Under the pieces are notes generated by a model. It saw nothing but the letters and a program-made list of their open reading frames with translations. It was not told the origin of the DNA and searched no databases. Of a stretch of DNA of 64,000 nt, positions 23,546 through 34,319 are shown piece after piece. The stretch comes from Heloderma charlesbogerti (lineage: Eukaryota; Chordata; Lepidosauria; Squamata; Helodermatidae). Made by a program: the position numbers and the translations under genes. The DNA is taken from NCBI GenBank assembly GCA_026122225.1, contig JANEZZ010002668.1, forward strand, positions 124,001 through 188,000, read 5' to 3'. Numbering within the stretch: position 1 is the stretch's first letter; each line of letters starts with the position of its first letter.

Positions 23546-23672
23546 AATCTTAAACCAGTTTTAATCTTTAATTTAAACCACTTTAAATCTAAACCACTTT
23601 AAACCACTTTAAATCTTTAAACCAGTTTAAATCTTAAACTGGTTAAATCTTGTCTTAAACCAGTCTTAAATC
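23543..23672. repeat. Degenerate tandem array of aaaccagtttaaatctt-like units
   Basis: About 130 bp of diverged direct repeats (aatcttaaaccagttttaat, aaaccactttaaatct and variants) fill the space between the 5' end of the CR1 fragment and the resumption of the RTE element at tttaagattgggaaagg. One unit, aatcttaaaccagt, is the reverse complement of the RTE sequence expected at the junction (actggtttaagatt). Confidence 0.8.
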
Positions 23673-24445
23673 AATTTAAGATTGGGAAAGGAGTATGGCA
23701 GGGTTGTATACTCTCACCCTACCTAATCAATCTGTATGCAGAACACATCATGCGATGTGCTGGGCTTGATGAAGCCAAGGCTGGAGTTAAAATCGCTAGA
23801 AGAAACATTAACAATCTCAGATATGCAGATGATATCACTTTGGTGGCTGAAAGCAAGGAGGAGATGAGGAACCTTATGACGAAGGTGAAGGAAGAAAGTG
23901 CAAAAGCTGGGTTAAACCTAAAAAACCCCAAGATTATGGCAACCAGCTTGATTGAGAACTGGCAAACAGAGGGAGAAAACGTGGAGGCAGTGCCAGACTT
24001 TGTCTTTCTAGGCACAAAGATTACTCCAGACGCTGACTGCAGGCAGGAAATCAGAAGATGATTACTTCTTGGGAGGAGAGCAATGACAAATCTTGATAAA
24101 ATAGTTAAGAGCAGAGACATCACAGTGACAACAAAGGTCCGCATAGTTAAAGCAATGGTATTCCCCGTAGAAACCTATGGCTGCGAGAGCTGGACCCTAA
24201 GGAAGGCTGAGCGAAGGAAGATAGATGCTTTTGAACTGTGGTGTTGGAGGAAAATTCTGAGAGTGCCTTGGACTGCAAGAAGATCAAACCAGTCCATACT
24301 CCAGGAAATAAAGCCAGACTGCTCACTTGAGGGAAGGATATTAAAGGCAAAACTGAAGTACTTTGGTCACATAATGAGAAGACAGGATACCCTGGAGAAG
24401 ATGCTGATGCTAGGGAAAGTGGAAGGCAAAAGGAAGAGGGGCTGA
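23673..24445 (+). pseudogene. RTE reverse transcriptase, C-terminal half
   Basis: After the CR1/array insertion the RTE protein resumes with LTLPNQSVCRTHHAM-region sequence (diverged), then GVKIARRNINNLRYADDITL, which contains the catalytic YADD. KVKEESAKAGLNLKNPKIMA follows, then VKSRDITVTTKVRIVKAMVF, YGCESWTLRKAERRKIDAFE and KAKLKYFGHIMRRQDTLEK. A stop TGA at 24059-24061 breaks it, and another TGA at about 24443 falls just before the final residues. The same C-terminal segment is present as a separate fragment at 5586-5897. Confidence 0.85.
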
Positions 24446-24591
24446 CCAAGGGCAACATGGATGGATGATATTCTGGAGGTGATGGACTCAACCTTGGGGG
24501 AGCTGGGGATGGTGATGGCCGACAGGAAGCTCTGGCGTGGCCTGGTCCATGACGTCACGAAGAGTCGGAAGTGACTGAATGAATAAACAAC

Positions 24592-25076
24592 TTGAATTTC
24601 CCTCATTATTTGAGGCAGCCTACAGATAAATTAGTCTTCAATGTACATAACTTCTTGTGCTTGTTTTCATTATTTTAAAACACCCTTTCCTTCATAGACT
24701 TCTAAAGTCCAACCTCCTTATCTTTTTCAATCTCTCATGTACTCCAACAGTTGGAAAGCAAGCAGTTTTTTGTGGTATTTGTCATAATGAAAAACAGTTG
24801 AGAGTTATGTCTGGCAGGACTCCAACTTTATTGTAATTACATCTGCAAACATAAAGGAACTGGTAAAACCAAGCAGATTTTTTAAAATAATAATTGGCAT
24901 CCCTTCAGCTATTATAGAAAACAGCAACCAACTAGCATCTTTCTTCAAGATCATCTCAGACTAGTTAATATAAGCCATTTTCTGTTTCACACTTGCTGCC
25001 TAAAAACAACAATTCTCTACAGTTTACATCTGTAAAGACTTTCAACATATGGACTAGGGCCAAATTTCTTTGCAGT
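24592..25076. other. Non-coding spacer between RTE elements
   Basis: AT-rich; I see no feature in it beyond the BovB target site at its right edge. Confidence 0.5.
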
Positions 25077-25087
25077 GTAAACTCCAG
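25077..25087 (+). repeat. Target-site duplication, left copy (BovB-3)
   Basis: gtaaactccag here and at 28091-28101, exactly flanking the BovB copy between them. Confidence 0.92.
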
Positions 25088-28000
25088 TTGTTGTTGTTGT
25101 TCAGTCGTTCAGTCGTGTCCGACTCTTCATGATCCCATGGACCATAGCACTCCAGACCTTCCTGTCCTCCACTCCCTCCCAGAGTGTGCTCAAGTCCATA
25201 TTCATTGCATCGGTGATGCTATCTAGCCATCTCATCCTCTGCCGTCCCCTTCTCCTTTTGCCTTCAATCTTTCCCAGCATCAGGGTCTTTTCCAGAGACT
25301 TTTCTCATCGCATTAGGTGGCCAAAATATTTGAGCTTCAGCTTCAGTATCTGTCCTTCCAATGAGCACTCAGGGTTGATTTCCTTTAGGATGGACTGATT
25401 TGACCTCCTTGCAGTCCAGGGCACTCGTAAGAGTCTTCTCCAGTACCACAGTTCGAACGCATCAATTCTTCAGCGCTCAGCCTTCCTTAGAGTCCAGCTC
25501 TCACAGCCATACGTTGCTACTGGGAAAACCATAGCTTTCATTATACGAACCTTTGTCGACAAGGTGATGTCTCTGCTTCTTACTATGCTGTCTAGGTTTG
25601 CCATAGCTTTCCTCCAAAGGACCAAGCGTCTTTTAATTTCATGGCTACAGTCACCGTCTGCGGTGATCTTGGAGCCCAAAAAAGTAAAATCTGTCACTGC
25701 TTCCATTTCTTCCCCTTCTATGTGCCAGGACGTGATGGGGCCAGATGCCATGATCTTAGTTTTTTTAATGTTGAGTTTCAAACCAGCTTTTGCAATCTTT
25801 CACCCTCAACAAGAGGCTCTTTAGATCCTCTTTGCTTTCTGCCATTAGGGTGGTATCGTCTGCGTATCTGAGGTTGTTGATAATTCTCCCAGCAATCTTA
25901 ATTCCAACCTGTGATTCATCCAACCCCACATTTCTCATGATGTATTCTGCATATAAATTAAATAAGCAGGGTGACAATATACAGCCTTGTCATACTCCTT
26001 TCCCAATTTTGAACCAATCGGTTGTTCCATGTCTGGTTCTTACTGTTGCTTCTTGACCCTCGTACAGGTTTCTCAGGAGACAGGTAAGGTGGTCTGGTAC
26101 TCCCATCTCTTTAAGAATTTGCCACAGTTTGTTGTGATCCACACAATCAAAGGCTTTAGCGTAGTCAATGAAGCAGAAATAGACGTCTGTCTGGAATTAT
26201 CTTGCTTTCTCCATGATCCAGCGAATTTTGGCGATTTGATCTCTAGTTCCTCTGCCTCTTCGAAACCCAGCTTGTACTTCCGGTAATTCTCGGTTCACAT
26301 ACTGCTGAAGCCTAGCTTGTAGGATTTTGAGCATCCCCTTGCTGACATGTGAAATGAGCGCAATTGTACGGTAGTTTGAACACTCTTTGGTGTTGCCCTT
26401 CTTTGGAATTGGAATGTAAACTGACCTTTTCCAGTCTTGTGGCCATTGCTGAGTGTTCCAAATTTGTTGGCATATTGAGTGCAGCACTTTAACAGCATCA
26501 TCTTTTAAGATCTTAAATAGCTCAGCTGGAATACTGTCATCTCCGCTAGCTTTGTTGTTAGTAATGCTCCGATTTTCTTGAAGAGATCTCTAGTCTTTCC
26601 CATTCTATGGTTTTCTTCGATTTCTTTGCATTGTTCATTTAAGAAGGCCTTCTTATCTCTCCTTGCTATCCTCTGGAACTCTGCATTCAGTTGGATATAT
26701 CTTCCCCTTTCTCCCTTGCTTTTCGCTTCCCTTCTTTCCTCAGCTCCTTGTAAAGCCTCATCAGACAGCCACTTGGCTTTCTTGCATTTCTTTTTCTTTG
26801 GGATGGATTGAGTTGCTGCCTCCTGAACAATGTTACGGACCTCCGTCCATAGTTCCTCAGGCACTCTGTCTAGCAGGTCTAATCCCTGAAATCTATTCAT
26901 CACCTCCACTGTATATTCATAAGGGATATCATTTAAGTCATACCTGAATGGTTTAGTGGTTTCCCCTACGTTCTTCAATTTAAGCAGCAATTTTGCAACA
27001 AGAAGCTCATGATCTGAGCCACAGTCAGCTCCAGGTCTTGTTTTGACTGACTGTATAAAGCTTCTCCATCTTTGGCTGCAAAGGAAATAATCAATCTGAT
27101 TTCGATATTGACCATCTGGTGATGTCCATGTGTAGAGTCGTCTCTTGTGCTGTTGGAAAAGAGTGTTTGCTATGATCAGCGTGTTCTCTTGGCAAAACTC
27201 TATTAGCCTTTGTCCTGCTTCATTTTGTACACCAAGGCCATGCCTGCCTGTCATCCCGGTGATTTCTTGACTTCCTACTTTGGCATTCCAATCCCCTATG
27301 ATGAAGAGGACATCTTTTTTTGGTGTTAGTTCTAGAAGGTGTTGTAGGTCTTCATAGAACCGATCAACCTCAGCTTCTTCGGCCTCAGTGGTTGGGGCAT
27401 AGACTTGAATTACTGTGATGTTGAATGGTTTGCCTTGGATTCATACTGAGATCATTCTAACGTTTTTGAGATTGTACCCCAGTACTGCTTTTCCCACTCT
27501 TTTGTTGACTATGAGTGCTACTCCATTTCTTCTACGGGATTCTTGCCCACAGTAGTAGATATAATGGTCACCTGAATTAAATTCGCCCATGCTTGTCCAT
27601 TTGAGTTCGCTGATTCCCAAGATGTCGATGTTCAATCTTGCCATCTCATGTTTGACCACCTCCAGCTTACCTTGATTCATTGATCTTACATTCCAGGTTC
27701 CTAAACAATATTGTTCTTTACCGCATCGGACTTTCTTTTTACCACCAGACACATCCACAGCTGAGTGTCCTTTTGGCTTTGGCCCAGCCACTTCACTCTT
27801 TCTGGTGCTACTTGGAAATACCCTCTGCTCTTCCCCAGTACATTGGACACCTTCCGACCTGAGGGACTCATCTTCCGGCATCATATCTTTTAGCCTTGTG
27901 ATGTGTTCCATGGGGTTTTCTTGGTAAGAATACTGGAGTGGGTTGCCATTTCCTTCTCCGGTGGACCACATTTTGTCAGAACTCTCCACCATGACCTGTC

Positions 28001-28090
28001 TGTCTTGGGTGGCCCTACACGGCATAGCTTATGGCTTCACTGAGTTACGCAAGCCCCTTCGCCACAACAAGGCAGTGATCCATGAAGGGG
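25088..28090 (-). mobile_element. BovB LINE, minus strand, internal 211-bp deletion
   Basis: On the plus strand it begins with the complement of the 3' tail (ttgttgttgttgttcagtcg) and ends with the complement of the 5' end (gtgatccatgaaggggg). It is 3003 bp against 3216 bp in copy 1; the difference matches a deletion of copy-1 positions 19544-19754, with the junction near 26569. Flanked by an 11-bp duplication. Confidence 0.94.
25470..28025 (-). pseudogene. BovB endonuclease-RT, broken and deleted
   Basis: From high to low coordinates: 27441-28025 encodes the N-terminal part with LGTWNVRSMNQGKLEV and GQESRRRNGVALIVNKRVG, ending at the TGA shared by all three copies (27441-27443). 26505-27254 encodes RRLYTWTSPDGQYRNQIDYF and GSDHELLVAK, then shifts frame at the deletion junction near 26569. 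26197-26487 encodes PIPKKGNTKECSNYRTIALI and QAGFRRGRGTRDQIAK, followed by a stop after EKAR. 25765-25977 contains LRYADDTTLMAESKEDL. 25470-25781 contains LNIKKTKIMASGPITSWH and YGCESWTLRKAER. The most damaged of the three copies. Confidence 0.9.
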
Positions 28091-28101
28091 GTAAACTCCA
28101 G
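28091..28101 (+). repeat. Target-site duplication, right copy (BovB-3)
   Basis: gtaaactccag, the partner of 25077-25087. Confidence 0.92.
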
Positions 28102-28475
28102 ATGACTGTATTAATACCCTGAGCCTCTATTTTAAAAAAAATAGATTCAGAATTACTTTTGAGTACATTGAACACTATCTTCCCATGAGCCTATGTTTTT
28201 TCACTCAGACTGCATTTGTTTCAAATACAAGAAAAATCAGGATGAAGATAATTTTATATATATAAAACTTAACAATAATTTCTAATATGGAAAAGACCCA
28301 TTGCTATTATCACTGTGAAGAAAAAGTGGAGGGAAGCAAAAGTAAAATAGTAAAGGATTTGGAACATATAAGAGATATAATCAGCCTCCTCCACGTCACT
28401 TACCTGAAATCCACAGTCCAGAAGAATTTGCTCTGAATTAAACAAAAAAGAAGTTGTACATGCTTTCTGTGCTAG

Positions 28476-28577
28476 ACTTAAGTTGGAATCCTAAACATAC
28501 TTAAGGCATGAGGGAGTAAGCCCCACTGAACATAACAGGACTTAATTCTGAGTAAACATAAACAGGATTACACTGCT
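28476..28577. mobile_element. MITE remnant (cctaaacat termini)
   Basis: The ends ttggaatcctaaacatac and gtaaacataaacaggatta are diverged inverted copies around gtaagccccactgaacataa, a core seen in several other places (43858, 45325, 49750, 59800). Confidence 0.5.
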
Positions 28578-31500
28578 AGAGGATAAGAAGAAACACAAGT
28601 AACCAGAATACTATTGCCACATTCTTGCCTGTTTTTTTAAGACCAAGAAAGAACATGTACAAATCTGTACATCCATAACACTGCACTGCTGATTATCTGG
28701 CTGGAAAAAATAACACAGGACTATAAATGGCCAACTCAGACATCTAGTATGGTACTGTGGTGGCAGCCTGGGAAGCCAGCTGTGGGACTGAGGAAGGAGA
28801 TATTTTACCACTTATCACCTGAGGACTTTTGCAACTCAATCCATGTGTGCAACAAAGTGGAAAACTGTGTCGCTGAATTAGAACACTCTGGGAAGCCATA
28901 ACACATAGACTGCTTACTCTGAAAAAATCCTATTCAAGTTGATGAGTTGTGAATTATTACCTTTGCATATCTCTTTCATGCAGCCTTAAATTAGTGTCAG
29001 AAAAACAGAACCATACATTAAATTCTGACAAGAAGTCTAATGCTTGCAATGCTCATCCATGGTGAAACAACTTCAGCACAAATGAATTAATTTGAAAGAT
29101 AGGGGAACACTTATCTTTAAAAGAACTTTAAAAGAACATTTATATTTAATAGGTTTATTTTCCTAACATTTTGATTCCATGGAAAAAATCCTCCCCCCGC
29201 CCCAGAATTGAACAATTCTTCTGCCTATTGCTCTGTCCTGCTTGCTCTATCTATGGATATAGTTGGCATACATTAAACAAGAGAAATGTGTATATCTGTA
29301 AAGAAATTGCATATTTATTCAATGCTTACTATTCTGTCCTGATCTTCAGCTGAAGCAACCAGGGAACAATGGCATACCGAGCAAAGGCAGCCCAGAGTTG
29401 CAGAACAAAATGCAGTCTCAGAGTATACTCTGTCCAAAGGGATTGTTGTGATAATAAAATGGGAACACACCCATAAATGGTGGCCTGAACTCCTTAGGGA
29501 GGTACAAATGTAACTGTCATGGCCCTGGTGTAGACGACAGCCAAGGCTCAGATATGAAAGAGGGTGAGCCAGTCAAGTCCGTGGCTGCTAGGCTGCTAGG
29601 CTGCTGGCTGAAGAACACAAGCAGATTCCTGATACCAAACCTGAGGCTGACAGTTGCGAACCTGTGAATTCTGAGTCAGAACCTTCATGAACAGTTCCCC
29701 ATGCCTGTTTAAACTGAGGAGCACCACCTGTTCCACAACACCTGCCCAACCGTGCAAGGAAATAGCCAGGCACCGAGAGACACAGAAGTGCTCAAGTCCA
29801 GACCAGGAATTGTCCCTTCAAGTAGCCACATTACTCATTCTGAGGGAATTATAAGGTCTAAGCCAACCTCGTCCTTTCATCGAAGCAACTTGCTCACTCA
29901 GAGCTTTCTGGGGTTTATTTTATTTATTTTCAAAACATACCCTACATTTCAAAAATGAGAGAAAAGAATTCAAGGCAGTTCAGAAATTAAAACATCATAC
30001 AACATAAAATGGATGTTTAAAAACAACAACTCCTAAAACACTAATCATAGAGGAAAAGTGTTAACATAAAAATTCTGTGACTAAACAGAGGGAGACATAA
30101 TGTGATTTGGGAGACCTGGTCCACGTTAAATCACCTCCATCAAAGACAGATAGATGCAGAATCTCCAGAACTCAGAAAAACACTCTTGAGGAAGGTGTTT
30201 CTTCCCTGTCTCCTCCTCACCAAAGCCCTTGGAATGATTAAGTGGTTGGTTACAGTGAAAACGCTTCTCAAGGAAGAAAACCGCAGGTTTTCCAATCACA
30301 AGTTTTTGCCATCTTTTTTTCTCTTCAAAGTTGGGGTTGAGGCAGCTTGTAGAATGAAGCTGTCCTGATATATCCTGCACTGCAGTATAACCTTTATACT
30401 GGCCAGATAAGATAATGCAGGTCATCAACCCGGCCAGGCTAAATGACCTAAGGAACCAGCAGGGACCTGGTTGGCTCTATATGTGTTCTTCAGGCTTGAC
30501 CCATCCCTCTGAACAACTTGGCCCACTGAGTAGCAATGCAGACCTTCCCTCTTGCCTGGCCTGTTATCTGACCACTAGCATGTCCATGATCGCATCTCCT
30601 GCTTCTTGCCTTTGGTCCTTGTTTGCCTGAACTGGGACCCGATTCCCAATGGTAGTGTATGTCTGAACTTAGCCAAAGCATGACATGCAGTATCTGTTGT
30701 TCCACCTAGGTCCATTCTTCCTAACCATCACCACCACAACCATCAGTTCTATTTCATTTGCTAAGTTTAGCATCCACAGGATGAAAGGCCTTCCTGAGGA
30801 TAGTTCTGGTGCTTGAGAAACATTCACTGTGATCCCAGGAACTCTGAACAGCACTAGCCCACAGACTTTTGCCAGCAGCAGCAACCAAAAAACACTGGAC
30901 TTCAGCTTTCTGAGAACTATGGGATCACAATGCATCCATATACATTTTTGTTTTGAAAAGAACTTTACTTTCCTTGTTTAGGAAATAGAGCAGTGCCAAG
31001 TCATCTTTGCAAGTGTATGTATTACAGAGATCCACATCTTAGCATAAGCTGAAGAAGTCAAGTTTACTGGAGCCTTTTGTTAATATATTGGCAGCAAACA
31101 ACTGCACCTGGAACATCTGAATAGAATCTGAGTCACATAAAAAGTTTTTGAAGTACAAATACATTTAAGACATACCATTTCTTCCTGAAGGAGTCATAGA
31201 GTTCCTAAATAACACTTATTTTAAGGACATTTTAAACAATGAACTATATTTTATAATGTCACAGCTACAGAAAACCTAATGAATTATTTCAGGCACTTAA
31301 GCTCTTTCCTTTTATTTTTGAGACTGATCTGAGAAGCCTATGAGTCAATATCATCAAAGCCATTCACATATTTGTAAAATACAATTTTTCCTTCCTGTTC
31401 TATTTGCCAGGTATATTTACATGTTTACTTTTATGCAATTTGTCAAAATAAACAAATGTATGGCTTTTTCTTGCATCAATAGACACAGAAGATTGCTGTC

Positions 31501-32464
31501 CCTTGCAACATCTGTCTTCAGAGGAAAAAAAAAAAGCTTTGTTGCAAGGTTCATGTATCCAAACTCTTTATTTTAAGCAAGTTACAAAGAAGTTAAAAAA
31601 AAAATTACAGAAAGCGTTATTTTAAAATGAGAAATGCAATTTTCTGAGAATTTACTCACCCAGTTATCAGGGAAGCACAAGACATCCCTGGAAGAATCAG
31701 TTCAGTATTTATGATTTTCACCAAATTTTTAGAACGTTAAATGTTTCTCCAATATATAGCAATGTAGCTACATTTCTGCAAAGTATGGGGAATGGGAATG
31801 CTTTTGGCAGACCAAATCTTCACCATTTATGTTGGCAGCAGGACCATCATATGCTCAAACAAGTATGGCCACCACTGTGCCAGAGCTGACATTGGCATAG
31901 CTAGCTGCCCTCAAGGAGTCATGTCAAAAGCACAATACAATGTATTAGAGCACAACTAACGTAATAGCCAAGTGGATGGAAGGGCAGAAACTGACATCTA
32001 CAACTGCAATCTTGAAGGTTCTCCTGAGTGAGGAGTTTGAATCATTAAGACCAGCACAACTGCTAGCAACCACCATTTTTGCCAGGGAAATAACCAGGGC
32101 CAGACTGGGAAGGAAGGGAGTGCCATTCCAACCAACAGAAGGAAGAATACATACAACAACAGCAAGCCCACAGGAGACCACACTACAACCTGGCTGATAG
32201 CTCAGTGAGAATAAGCGAAGTACTGGGACATAAGAGTTATGTGCTTCAATCCCACTGTTGGGAAATGGATACGTACCTGTGGAAGTAAAACTCAGAACTC
32301 CCACTCCACAGAACAACACTCTAACCACAGTCACAGGATCCCCTAGAGTAATTTTCCATGATGGAGGGGAACTACAGATGGGGAAAATGGCAACACCTAC
32401 CCCACAAATAGAAATGATCTCTGCTCATGCAGCAGTATCTTTGGATCCAAGGCCCAGCTTTGAT
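28578..32464. other. Non-coding interval
   Basis: No exon identified. Around 29520-29900 the DNA is GC-richer, with an imperfect gctgctaggctgctaggctg repeat at 29583-29602. Around 29920-30000 an AT tract followed by caaaacataccctac resembles a LINE tail. Around 30380-30680 and 31940-32400 there are moderately GC-rich blocks that may be old repeats I cannot name. The remainder is AT-rich and unique-looking. Confidence 0.35.
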
Positions 32465-32685
32465 AATACATGGTGTGGAGACAGTGGATAGCAAAATGTT
32501 TTATTTCTCTCTCTCCACTAAAACTCAGGATCTTCCAATGAAATTAACTGATATTAGATTCAGAGAAGAACAAAGAAAGTTGTTCTTCACACAGTGCACA
32601 AGCAATTATGAAATACACTGTTACAAGATGTGGTCCTGGCTTTAAAAGAGGATTAGACAAAGTCATGTTCATGGAGGAAAGGTCT
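32465..32685 (+). mobile_element. CR1/L2-group LINE fragment
   Basis: Plus-strand translation includes FYFSLSTKTQDLPMKLTDIR and REEQRKLFFTQ, corresponding to NFSLSQNTRTQGYPVKLTGG and DKRKYFFTR of the LINE at 14227. It continues to aaaagaggattagacaaa (the KRGLDK region) and ends near 32685. Old and diverged. Confidence 0.75.
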
Positions 32686-34308
32686 ACCTTTTTATGCTGT
32701 ATATCTGCAGCCAAATAAGCAAAGGAGAAGACAGAAAATAAGAAGCTCACATTAAATAAGTATGCAGCCTTGCTTTTCTTTCCAGAATAATCAGCTCTCA
32801 AAGGTTTCAGATAGACTTCATTGGTCAAGAATTAACAAGTTTCTTCAACATAGATGAATGTACAATGAAACAGAAGCATGTCAAATTATGAATGAGGTTG
32901 TGTTCTCTATGTATCTTTATATAAACAAATATCTAACCACTGGAAAGGTGACAGAAACTACATTAAATTAGTTAAGCAATAGTAGAACGAGGATCTAGGA
33001 TACAAAAGGAAAATTGCACTTTTATACTTGTTACAACTATTACTCTCCTACACTATATTTGTCCTGTCTATAACACTACTTAATGCAAAAAGTTATACAA
33101 ACTTGGACTGCCTAAATGAAACTGGTCCTTTAACAAGGTATTCACTAAAAGAGAATATAAAAGCTGAGGTCTTTCATACAAGCACACTTTCTTCATCCTC
33201 ATCCCCGTCAGTCCCAGACTGTCCTGAAAAAGTTGCTGTCCTAAATTAACATTTATCTCAAAATGCATTCTTGTTTATAAGGCAAATGAAGAACTTTTCA
33301 ACAGCACAATACACTTTAGTGTCTTTCCATTGTGGCCTTATTGAAAAAAATTACCATATTAGTGACATAATGCCATTCTGATCCAAAATGAGCTCTATCC
33401 GATATTGAAAGCATGAAGGGGTCGGGGAAAGGATTTTTTAAAAAAAGTCATACTGCAGTCAGTCAGTCTAACTATTGACCTAGAAATCTGTGATAGCTAA
33501 TTAAAATTAACCTGCAGCATACAGGCACTGAGCTATGACTTTCCCTTCTGCATCATTATTGTGCAGATCATTATTGTGACATGTGAATCATAAGGTCCTG
33601 AAGAATGCCTGGCACTGTTCAGTTGATTGAAAGAGGACTCAAACTGCCCCAGCTCTGCTCTCTGTTACAGGCAGATGAAGGAAAAGATGGTTAATGGCTT
33701 TTAATATTGCCCTTAGATACAGAATTCAGCCTGTCTGGCACCATTCTTCATAATTGCTGCGGTTCTTGCTCATGTCTAATCTCACGACATTTTTTTTAAG
33801 TCAGAGCTTGTGCTGTCACTTTGGTAGATGGATTGTATCATTAACTGTGTTCTAATTATTTCATGGTAGAACAAATCATTTAACTAAAAGCAAAAATAAG
33901 AAGCACATAAATGCTTGGGAGGGGTTTGTTTTAAGTCTGCTTAGACATCTAGGAGGAAAAGGCATATTAAACCATAGATTTCTATTCTAAGTTATAATTG
34001 TAAAACCTCACTGCGGAAAGAAAGCAGAACTCAGCTCTATTGCATACAAGACTGTACAGATAACAACAAAACTATCAAAATGTTTATTTTCAATTTTGCA
34101 AATATTCTCAAAGTTGGATTACTAGATCTCTTCTTCAAAATCGCCGTATTTGTAATGAACATTAAAGAAAATTAAAGAGGCGACAAAATTTACAGCAAAA
34201 AACATAATGAGAAATTAAAAAAACAAAAAAAGACAAAAAAAGAGTCCCAATTAAATTCAATTCCAAGTATTGTTTTAAAATATAATGGCAAAAGCCCTGC
34301 TCTCACCC
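32686..34308. other. Non-coding interval
   Basis: Unique-looking AT-rich DNA. Around 33600-33900 the texture (balanced, motif-dense, including ggttaatggcttttaatatt) could be a conserved non-coding element. No exon or repeat recognised. Confidence 0.35.
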
Positions 34309-34319
34309 TTTACCTACTT
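34309..34319 (+). repeat. Target-site duplication, left copy (BovB-4)
   Basis: tttacctactt here and at 37537-37547. Confidence 0.92.

Larger units (their letters stand above)
17546..24591 (+). mobile_element. RTE-clade LINE (BovB-like second family), split by BovB and CR1
   Basis: It starts near ggggtggggcttgaacccca and ends at gtgactgaatgaataaacaa. It is a BovB relative, but its tail differs from BovB (agagtcggaagtgactgaat against agagtcggacacgactga). The 5' part is 17546-18015, the main coding part 21243-23068 and the 3' part about 23673-24591; BovB (18016-21231) and CR1 plus an array (23069-23672) lie between. Without the insertions it would be about 3.2 kb. No clear target duplication of its own was found, so it is probably the oldest layer. 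Confidence 0.88.

Noticed and set aside
32145..32290. tRNA-like words (gatagctcagtgag, cttcaatccc)
   Set aside because: Spacing and stems do not form a tRNA, and no SINE body follows that I recognise.
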